A DNA stretch of 5,007 nucleotides from Thermoplasmata archaeon. Its GTDB lineage: Archaea; Thermoplasmatota; Thermoplasmata; Thermoplasmatales; Thermoplasmataceae. Location of the stretch: the NCBI GenBank assembly GCA_021795055.1, contig JAJYPW010000077.1:1-5007 (forward strand), read 5' to 3'. The first letter of the stretch is position 1; every line of letters begins with the position of its first letter. This document shows positions 1 through 5,007 of the stretch, one piece after another. Position numbers and translations under genes: made by a program. The notes beneath the pieces were generated by a model that did not search any database, had not been told where the DNA came from, and was given only the letters and a program-made list of their open reading frames with translations.

Positions 1-571
1 CGGCACGCCAATCAAGTACAGTGATATCCCGGTAAATACGCCGACCACATGGCTTTTTTACTATCCCCTTTCCAATGACCCCAATTTCCTGCTTAAACTT
101 GGAGACAAAAATGGCAACCCCATAAGCGTTAGTCCGGCAAGCGTTACAATCCCTGCTGACGGATCAACCTTTGCTTTCCCGGGTGGCGTTGGCCCGGAAG
201 GGAGCCAGTCTATAGTTGCATACAGTGCAATTTGCCAGCATCTTGGATGCGTCCCGCCCGAGATACACTATTATCCGCCTGGACAGGCGATTCCGGGCAC
301 TCCGTATGGGGCTGCTCAGAACAACTACGGTATAATCCACTGTTCGTGCCACGGTAGCACTTATGACCCTAAAAGCGGCTGCGCTGTGCTGACAGGTCCG
401 ACTTCGCGCCCGCTGCCGAATACTATTTTGAGGTACAATCAGGACGGCACAATTTCTGCGGTGGGTATGATTGGACCGACAATTTACGGAAAGGCAAGCG
501 ATCTGACCGGGGGGACCCCATTTCCTGCTGGCCAGGTTACGACCGTGGTTACCAACACCGGGGAGGCCTGA
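1..571 (+). CDS. Rieske iron-sulfur protein, archaeal SoxL/SoxF-like (5' end missing)
   Basis: This is the C-terminal 189 residues of a Rieske [2Fe-2S] protein, read in frame from base 2 to a TGA at 569-571. In bc1-type complexes this subunit takes an electron from quinol at the outer membrane face and passes it to a downstream carrier. Both cluster-binding boxes are visible. CQHLGC (233-250) supplies one Cys and one His ligand. CSCHGS (341-358) supplies the other pair. The second Cys of box I and the second Cys of box II are the expected disulfide. The Ser and Tyr of the following GSTYD are the residues that raise the redox potential in high-potential Rieske proteins. About 30 residues separate the boxes, against roughly 13 in mitochondrial proteins. 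This fits archaeal SoxL/SoxF types, as do the PPEIHYYPP stretch after box I and the GPTIYGKASDLTGG tail. The membrane anchor and start lie upstream of the window. The next gene, cytochrome b, is its expected partner. The family is certain; the exact Sox symbol is not. Confidence 0.95.
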   Translation, partial: GTPIKYSDIPVNTPTTWLFYYPLSNDPNFLLKLGDKNGNPISVSPASVTIPADGSTFAFPGGVGPEGSQSIVAYSAICQHLGCVPPEIHYYPPGQAIPGTPYGAAQNNYGIIHCSCHGSTYDPKSGCAVLTGPTSRPLPNTILRYNQDGTISAVGMIGPTIYGKASDLTGGTPFPAGQVTTVVTNTGEA

Positions 572-574
572 GGG
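570..574 (+). promoter_or_regulatory. Ribosome binding site for cytochrome b
   Basis: GAGGG sits 6 bases before the ATG at 581 and overlaps the last two bases of the Rieske TGA. A second purine-rich stretch, GGAGG at 562-566, is too far from the ATG to be the better candidate. The placement suggests that ribosomes finishing the Rieske protein re-initiate on cytochrome b. Confidence 0.55.
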
Positions 575-580
575 ATAACT

Positions 581-2260
581 ATGGTTACAGAGACTGAAAA
601 CCAGGACAACTTCATAACGAGAACTTTTGGCGAAGATCCTCTTAAAATTTCAGAGCTGCCATTAAAGGTGCAGCCTGACTATGTCAGGAAGAAAGGAGGG
701 ATATGGTACTGGACAGGAGCGCTTATTTCGATAGCTTTCATATACCAGGTGGTAAGCGGCCTTCTTCTTCTGATATATTACAACCCGGGTAATCCGTATG
801 TGTCAACTGAGAACATAATCACCTCTGTCCCGTACGGTGCGCTAATGAGTGCTACGCATCTGTACGGCGCGTACGCAATGATTGTCCTAATTTATGTACA
901 TATGTTCAGGAATTACTTCAAGGGGGCTTATAAAAAGCCGAGACAGATACAGTGGATCCTTGGTGTATTGCTGCTTGCGGTGACCATGGGCGTGGGCTAT
1001 TACGGATATTCGCTGCCTGGAGATGTGCTGGCGTATGATGCCACCGATGTTGGTCGTGGCATTGCTCAATCAATTCCGCTGTTTGGTAACTATCTCGTTT
1101 CAATGGGCTTCGGAGACGGAACCACGACTGGCCTCTTTGTGAGGGCACTCGGACTGCACATAATACTGGCCGCAGTTCTCGGCGGGCTCTTTGGGCTCCA
1201 CTTCTTCCTGGCCGAAGCCAACAACATGATGCCTTCCAACAGGGAAGCTAAATACAAGGCTCCAGCGATGCTTAAAGATGATCCATCCTACAAGCCCTGG
1301 TACCCCTTCAACTTCGTATATATGATTCAGCTTGGGATGTTTACGCTTGGATTCCTGATCCTGGTTCCATCCATCATCGCCTTGCTTCCCAATGTACCGG
1401 CATTGTTTTCCCCGTTCCCGGGCCCTCCTCCATCGAGCCCTCTGGCACTGTATGTGCCTCCGTATCCCCCATGGTTCCTCCTGCCGATATACAAGGCAGT
1501 GGATTTCTTCGATTTCACCGGATCATTTGCAAGGTTGAACCTCTACGGGCCACTGCTAGCAACCTACTTCTTCGCGATCATCCCGCTGCTGTATTTCCTC
1601 GGTCTTCCTTTCATTGACGCAAAGGATGATCTCCATCCGCTTTCAAAGCCCCTGATCACCTCGTTTGGAATCCTCAGCATCATCTACCTGGTCATCCTTT
1701 CCGCATGGGGAGCACTTACCCCCGGAGTTCCAATACCATTCTCCGAGGTAGCGGTCGTCCTCGGGGTTCCATTCGTCATTGTAGTTGCAGGCATGTATGG
1801 ACTCAACAGATTGCACAGGATGGGCAGGCTCAAGATCAGCATTGACAGGGTGATAGGGTCATTCTTCGCTTTCCTCGCCATACTCGTTGTTGGCGTCATA
1901 CTGCTTTCCGAGAATGTCTCAGCGTTCATGGGGAATTCGAGCATGCTGAATTTGGTCTCCACCATCTTCACTGGAAGCGTTGCGGTGTTCGGAGCAGCTG
2001 GGACGATGAAATCTGCAAATATCGTGTCCAACAGCCAGAGCAGCGGAATTCCAAGGCAGAGGAAGTACTTTACAATGAGAACTGGTTCGGCCAATGTTCT
2101 GGGCTTGATACTTGTTATTATAGTGGTAGCGATCACGTATCTGATGTTTTCGCTGAATCCGGTGTCTCAATCTATGGAGTTCGGTGTCGGCCTCGGTGTT
2201 GATCTCGTTATCGGAGGTATTCTGGTGAGGATTTACAGGCTGGTAGCCTATAATGAGTGA
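581..2260 (+). CDS. Cytochrome b of a bc1-like complex (SoxC/SoxN type), extended C-terminus
   Basis: This 559-residue integral membrane diheme cytochrome b is the quinol-oxidising core partner of the Rieske protein. Two His pairs with bc1-like spacing (13 residues between) mark the heme-binding helices: H93/H107 in helix B and H193/H207 in helix D. The first transmembrane helix is at about 43-67, helix C follows at about 122-143, and a GYSLPGD segment at 142-148 corresponds to the conserved GYVLPWG region. The Qo-site motif usually read as PEWY is PPWF here (296-299), followed by LLPIYKAV, so the catalytic Glu is replaced by Pro. Canonical cytochrome b ends at about 380-430 residues. This protein continues with roughly four more hydrophobic segments (about 424-443, 453-472, 506-524, 533-552), giving about 12 helices by eye, in line with long archaeal Sox-type homologues. 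The ATG at 581 has a good ribosome site and is 9 bases from the Rieske stop. No cytochrome c1 gene is seen, which is usual for archaeal versions. Confidence 0.95.
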   Translation: MVTETENQDNFITRTFGEDPLKISELPLKVQPDYVRKKGGIWYWTGALISIAFIYQVVSGLLLLIYYNPGNPYVSTENIITSVPYGALMSATHLYGAYAMIVLIYVHMFRNYFKGAYKKPRQIQWILGVLLLAVTMGVGYYGYSLPGDVLAYDATDVGRGIAQSIPLFGNYLVSMGFGDGTTTGLFVRALGLHIILAAVLGGLFGLHFFLAEANNMMPSNREAKYKAPAMLKDDPSYKPWYPFNFVYMIQLGMFTLGFLILVPSIIALLPNVPALFSPFPGPPPSSPLALYVPPYPPWFLLPIYKAVDFFDFTGSFARLNLYGPLLATYFFAIIPLLYFLGLPFIDAKDDLHPLSKPLITSFGILSIIYLVILSAWGALTPGVPIPFSEVAVVLGVPFVIVVAGMYGLNRLHRMGRLKISIDRVIGSFFAFLAILVVGVILLSENVSAFMGNSSMLNLVSTIFTGSVAVFGAAGTMKSANIVSNSQSSGIPRQRKYFTMRTGSANVLGLILVIIVVAITYLMFSLNPVSQSMEFGVGLGVDLVIGGILVRIYRLVAYNE

Positions 2261-2957
2261 TCTCAGGGTAGCCGGTTTCAACCATATCTCCTTCTGGCAG
2301 GAGGACGGAATTGGGGTGATAGTCCTCAGGACGAAGAACGGTCTGGCTGATCCATCAATTTTTAGTGAGCTTGTTTTATCTGTCAGCCAGGCAACCATAG
2401 ACGACAACGTGAAGTGCATCGCATTCACGGGACTGAACCTGAAATTCATGAACCGGATAGACAAAAGGGTCACTACACTCGCAGAACTGATTGAATATCT
2501 GGAAACACTCAGAACCTTCGTGTCCGTGATATACTCCGTAAAGAAGAATGTGTACTCAATCGTAAATGGGGATGCAATCAATGAGGGATATGAAATTGCC
2601 CTTCTTTCTGATTACATTATCTCATCCGATCTCGCCAGGCTGGGATTCAGGGATGGGCACAATTATTCATTGTTGGGGTCGCTGACCGGCTCCAGATTCA
2701 ATTATCCGCTGGAGGGAAAGTCTAGGGAGAAGGTGAACTGCGATGCTGTGCTGCCTTCCTCCACATTGCTCGAGGATGCAAAGAAATTGATCCTGAGTGA
2801 CCTGCAGATAAACAGATTTCTTCCGAGAAGGACAAGATGGAATCTTTTCGAGAAGGCCATGAACGATGAGAGAGAAGCAATAATTGAAAGCTTTTCAAAA
2901 TCCGGTACCGTTTCACAGCAGAATGATAAGCGAAACCAGGGCAACACAGAAAATTGA
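2253..2957 (+). CDS. Crotonase-fold (enoyl-CoA hydratase/isomerase-like) protein with altered active site
   Basis: This is a soluble 234-residue protein with no signal peptide or membrane segment. The crotonase fold is recognisable. VIVLRTKNG (22-30) matches the first strand region, VKCIAFTGLNLKF (53-65) matches the vvvltG...F segment, and VNGDAINEGYEIALLSDYII (104-123) matches the VNGxAxGGGxELAxxCD signature. LARLGFRDG (127-135) follows. By eye, E114 and D134 align with the two catalytic glutamates of rat enoyl-CoA hydratase (Glu144, Glu164). However, the oxyanion-hole loops are unusual: GGG is replaced by NEG (110-112), and the GAD after the FxA motif is replaced by RID (68-70). The section after D134 is about 20 residues shorter than usual. 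Its ATG overlaps the cytochrome b stop (ATGAGTGA) with no close ribosome site, which suggests translational coupling. It sits where Sulfolobales cbsAB-soxLN clusters carry an extra gene, odsN (from memory; homology not tested). Enzymatic activity is uncertain; a structural or assembly role is equally possible. The last 45 bases overlap the opposing gene. Confidence 0.8.
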   Translation: MSDLRVAGFNHISFWQEDGIGVIVLRTKNGLADPSIFSELVLSVSQATIDDNVKCIAFTGLNLKFMNRIDKRVTTLAELIEYLETLRTFVSVIYSVKKNVYSIVNGDAINEGYEIALLSDYIISSDLARLGFRDGHNYSLLGSLTGSRFNYPLEGKSREKVNCDAVLPSSTLLEDAKKLILSDLQINRFLPRRTRWNLFEKAMNDEREAIIESFSKSGTVSQQNDKRNQGNTEN

Positions 2958-3638
2958 CGAAATGAAGTTCACCTGGCCCTTCGTGATGAGATTCCTGTTT
3001 TCCAGTGTAGCCCCCAGTATGCTGTCGACCAGCGAGCCAAGCGCGGCAAGTGCTACTATGAGCAAATTGTCAATTACCGAAAATGAACCCGCAAGGATAT
3101 CATAAGCAGCTGCTATAACAAATCCTCCTGCAAACGAGGCAATGGTTCCGGTCAGCGATACGCCTCCGTTGGCACCCTGCGTGGTTTCCTTCATGGTTGT
3201 GACCATGACGACCTTGGGATCGATTATTCCTATCTCGGAAGCAAAGGTGTCGGCCTCTATGACTGCGTATGACACCGCGAAAATCAGGAAAAAATTGATG
3301 TTTGCATTAAGCCAGTACGAGTTGATGGCATTGAAAAGGACCACAATCAGGCCAGGCAGGCCGGCCGATATTACGTTGGAAAAGTGCCTCTCGCCATTTG
3401 AACCCTCCTGGAGGTGTTTTTTTTGCTTGAATTCAAACCATGCCCTGGTTGCCCCGTACGATGTGGTGGCAAACACAAGCATAAGGATCAGCCATTCCAG
3501 TCCGCCGAATATCCCTATAACCAGGCCAAGCAAAAGGGCTATGACGCTTCCCCTGATATCCAAAAACCCGAATTCGACAGATAGGATGAAGAAAACTATG
3601 AGTATTGCAGCTAGTGCAATCAGTTGAAAAAACAACAT
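2913..3638 (-). CDS. DUF92/VTE6-family integral membrane protein
   Basis: This is a 241-residue polytopic membrane protein. Family motifs are clear. GERHFSNVISAGLPG (82-96) corresponds to the GxR..NVxANG block. VIEADTFASEIG (126-137) is the ADTxASEIG block. TTQGANGGVSLTGT (152-165) is the TxGxNGGVSxxGT block. GSLVDSILGATLE (201-213) is the GSxxDSxLGAT block. Hydrophobic helices lie at about 3-22, 31-60, 93-107, 114-128, 166-184, 190-209 and 224-241. The family includes plant VTE6, a phytyl-phosphate kinase of the phytol salvage pathway, and animal TMEM19. The acidic and Asn/Gly motifs would suit phosphate or nucleotide chemistry on a lipid substrate. Any role in archaeal isoprenoid metabolism is inference. 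The ATG lies 7 bases after the pdxS stop, so the two are almost certainly cotranscribed. A purine stretch (GAGG in the pdxS tail, 14 bases before the ATG) is a weak, distant ribosome site. A run of eight A residues (3417-3424 on the complement) encodes part of KQKK (71-74). Confidence 0.88.
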   Translation of the reverse strand: MLFFQLIALAAILIVFFILSVEFGFLDIRGSVIALLLGLVIGIFGGLEWLILMLVFATTSYGATRAWFEFKQKKHLQEGSNGERHFSNVISAGLPGLIVVLFNAINSYWLNANINFFLIFAVSYAVIEADTFASEIGIIDPKVVMVTTMKETTQGANGGVSLTGTIASFAGGFVIAAAYDILAGSFSVIDNLLIVALAALGSLVDSILGATLENRNLITKGQVNFISSIFCVALVSLIILL

Positions 3639-3645
3639 CTAAGGC

Positions 3646-4656
3646 TTACCAGCCTCTTTCCTGCAGCCTCTTGTCTCCGGGAATCTGGTCGATTTCCAGG
3701 CCGTCCATCGACAGCAGACCGCCCGATGCCTGACCAATGAGCTCGTAATTCTCAAAGTTCTGTACAGCGTCAACGACTGCCTTTGCCATCTCGGTGGGGT
3801 CCTGAGACTTGAATATACCGCTGCCGACGAAAACTCCATCAGCGCCGAGCTTCATCATCAGGGCACCGTCCGCAGGAGTTGCGATTCCACCAGCAGCAAA
3901 GTTTACCACTGGAAGCTTTCCATTCTCCTTGATGTCTTTCAGGATTGCCATTATCCCGTCCTGTATGTCTGAAAGGCTATTACCGTAAAAGAGTCCCTGG
4001 GGGTCAATTTCAGTGCCTTCTGGCAGAAGTCCCTTGTATACTTCCTCTCTCAACTTAACGTATGGCCTTGAGATTTCTCTTGCCATGATTTCCAATGTGG
4101 AAGTGTCGCTTTTCTGCACGAGCGCCATTCCTTCGTTCATGAGCCTCATGTGGCGCACCGCCTCAACTATGTTTCCCGTCCCGGCTTCGCCCTTGGTCCT
4201 TATCATAGCTGCGCCTTCAAATATCCTCCTTACAGCTTCGCCTATATTGCGTGCGCCGCATACGAAGGGAAGCTTGTAATCCCTCTTGAAAAGGTGAAAA
4301 TATGGATCGGCCGGAGTCAGGACTTCGCTTTCGTCCAGCATGTCCACCCCGAGAGCTGCAAGAGTGTAACCTTCCGAGATGTGCCCAATCCTAACCTTGG
4401 CCATGACGGGTATTGTGACCGCATCCATAATTTCCCGAATCCTGCCCGGATCTGCCATCCTCGCAACGCCCCCGGCGGCCCTGATGTCGGCAGGAACCTT
4501 CTCAAGGGCCATTACGGCAACTGAGCCGGCATTCTCTGCCACTCTGGCCTGTTCGACCGTGGTGACGTCCATGATGACGCCCCCCTTGGTCATCTTCGCG
4601 AAACCCCGTTTGATCAGATCGTCGCCGGACTGTAAGTCGGCAGCACTTGGTGACAT
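3646..4656 (-). CDS. pdxS: Pyridoxal 5'-phosphate synthase subunit PdxS
   Basis: PdxS makes pyridoxal 5'-phosphate from ribose 5-phosphate, glyceraldehyde 3-phosphate and ammonia supplied by the glutaminase PdxT, in the cytoplasm. The (beta/alpha)8 barrel shows all family blocks: GGVIMDV with the catalytic Asp at residue 30, [26 protein letters not shown] with the Schiff-base Lys at residue 87, [24 protein letters not shown] with the second Lys at residue 155, [18 protein letters not shown], and GVFVGSGIF. Compared with bacterial enzymes there is an extra stretch of about 40 residues before the [12 protein letters not shown] strand (roughly residues 185-240). An insert at this point is known from archaeal PdxS, for example Methanocaldococcus jannaschii. 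I chose the ATG at 4654-4656 (336 residues). A longer reading to 4713 would begin with TTG, add 19 residues unlike the family, and run across the TATA box. No pdxT is seen in the window. A DUF92 gene follows 7 bases downstream in the same operon. Confidence 0.97.
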   Translation of the reverse strand: MSPSAADLQSGDDLIKRGFAKMTKGGVIMDVTTVEQARVAENAGSVAVMALEKVPADIRAAGGVARMADPGRIREIMDAVTIPVMAKVRIGHISEGYTLAALGVDMLDESEVLTPADPYFHLFKRDYKLPFVCGARNIGEAVRRIFEGAAMIRTKGEAGTGNIVEAVRHMRLMNEGMALVQKSDTSTLEIMAREISRPYVKLREEVYKGLLPEGTEIDPQGLFYGNSLSDIQDGIMAILKDIKENGKLPVVNFAAGGIATPADGALMMKLGADGVFVGSGIFKSQDPTEMAKAVVDAVQNFENYELIGQASGGLLSMDGLEIDQIPGDKRLQERGW

Positions 4657-4682
4657 ACCCCCAGATTGATTACTTACATTTC

Positions 4683-4690
4683 TATTTATA
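4683..4690 (-). promoter_or_regulatory. Archaeal TATA box of the pdxS operon
   Basis: Read on the minus strand, the site is TATAAATA within ACCTATAAATAGAAATG. Its centre lies about 30 bases before the pdxS ATG at 4656. Archaeal transcription usually starts 22-27 bases downstream of the box centre, which gives a start near 4660-4664 and a leader of only a few bases. A GGGGG run directly before the ATG could serve as a weak ribosome site, but a leaderless or nearly leaderless message is the simpler reading. Confidence 0.6.
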
Positions 4691-4754
4691 GGTAGCCTCT
4701 GACGCGAAGGCAAGTCTCAAAAATTTGTGCTAATTCATGGAAAGGAAACTGAAG

Positions 4755-4768
4755 CTTTTTTTAATGAT
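4755..4768 (+). promoter_or_regulatory. Possible TATA-like element for the TauE/SafE gene
   Basis: A T-rich stretch, seven T followed by AATGAT, is centred about 24-25 bases before the GTG start at 4785. There is no ribosome-site sequence before that GTG. Element spacing and absence of a ribosome site together suit a leaderless transcript beginning at or near the GTG. The match to the archaeal box is only approximate. Confidence 0.35.
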
Positions 4769-4784
4769 GTACTTATCCTGATTT

Positions 4785-5007
4785 GTGGTAGGGCTCATCG
4801 GGGTTATAATCACTTTCCTCACGATAGTGCTCGCCGGATTGTTTGCCGGCCTTGTCGGTTCCATGACCGGCCTGGGCGGCGGTACTGTCCTTGTTCCTCT
4901 GCTTACCCTCTTTTTTGGTATTCCCATTATACTCGCGACCGGGGCGAGCCTAATCTCGACAATAGCTACTTCAGCTGGCTCCGCTTCAGCTTTCACTAGG
5001 CAGAAAA
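4785..5007 (+). CDS. TauE/SafE-family membrane transporter (3' end missing)
   Basis: This is the first 74 codons of a polytopic membrane protein of the TauE/SafE (formerly DUF81) family, whose studied members export sulfite, sulfoacetate or related anions. The frame gives a hydrophobic N-terminal helix (about residues 3-26) running into GSMTGLGGGTVLVPLL (25-40), the family's glycine-rich signature. GIPIILATGASLISTIATS follows, where family members carry the second hydrophobic repeat region, and then SAFTRQK. The start is taken as GTG at 4785 because an in-frame TGA lies at 4779-4781, and because the GTG places the first helix where the family has it. The first in-frame ATG after it (4863) would cut into the signature. 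The substrate cannot be told from this fragment. It is divergent from pdxS, and the two share the upstream region at 4657-4784. The rest of the gene lies outside the window. Confidence 0.88.
   Translation, partial: MVGLIGVIITFLTIVLAGLFAGLVGSMTGLGGGTVLVPLLTLFFGIPIILATGASLISTIATSAGSASAFTRQK

Noticed and set aside
1684..2136. 150-codon open frame on the minus strand opposite the cytochrome b gene
   Set aside because: It lies wholly inside a well-supported cytochrome b and shows no recognisable family; the translation is low-complexity Thr/Pro-rich, as expected from the complement of a hydrophobic gene.
1919..2581. 220-codon open frame on the minus strand spanning the cytochrome b and crotonase-like junction
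   Set aside because: It crosses two genes supported by homology on the other strand and has no motif of its own.
2884..2898. Near-palindrome around AAGCTT near the end of the crotonase-like gene, considered as a terminator hairpin
   Set aside because: It is imperfect by one base, has no loop and no following T run on either strand, and lies inside coding sequence.
3142..3627. 161-codon open frame on the plus strand opposite the DUF92 gene
   Set aside because: The minus strand carries all four DUF92 motifs; the plus-strand product resembles no family.
4657..4784. Divergent intergenic region examined for a riboswitch, small RNA or tRNA
   Set aside because: Only the TATA box and a T-rich promoter-like stretch stand out; no stable stem-rich or tRNA-like pattern was visible.
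4727..4999. Overlapping 88-90 codon open frames on both strands at the right edge
   Set aside because: The GTG-started frame at 4785 gives the TauE/SafE glycine-rich signature and a clear membrane helix; these two frames are its shadows.

Overview
The window looks like chromosomal DNA of an aerobic archaeon, most likely an acidophile of the Thermoplasmatales or a relative. The reasons are: an archaeal-type (SoxL/SoxF-like) Rieske protein next to a long SoxC/SoxN-like cytochrome b; an archaeal-style PdxS with an internal insert; an archaeal TATA box placed for a leaderless or nearly leaderless transcript; and heavy use of AGG/AGA for arginine. The order-level assignment is inference, not a database match.

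Left part, + strand, 1-2957: a respiratory operon. It holds the C-terminal part of a Rieske [2Fe-2S] protein (start outside the window), a 559-residue cytochrome b whose start lies 9 bases after the Rieske stop, and a 234-residue crotonase-fold protein whose ATG overlaps the cytochrome b stop by 8 bases. The first two form the core of a bc1-like quinol-oxidising complex. The third is the unexpected member: its active-site loops are altered and it appears translationally coupled to the cytochrome.

Middle part, - strand, 4656-2913: a two-gene operon read leftwards. pdxS (pyridoxal 5'-phosphate synthase, synthase subunit) is followed 7 bases later by a DUF92/VTE6-family integral membrane protein. 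The end of the membrane protein gene overlaps the end of the crotonase-like gene by 45 bases in a tail-to-tail arrangement, so there is no spacer between the two convergent operons.

Right part, 4657-5007: a short divergent promoter region, then the first 74 codons of a TauE/SafE-family membrane transporter on the + strand, starting at a GTG and running off the window. No RNA gene, CRISPR array, insertion sequence or long repeat was seen. No gene-free stretch longer than about 130 bases exists. The most unusual item is the coupled crotonase-like gene. The rest is respiratory, cofactor and transport functions with a few notable sequence details.
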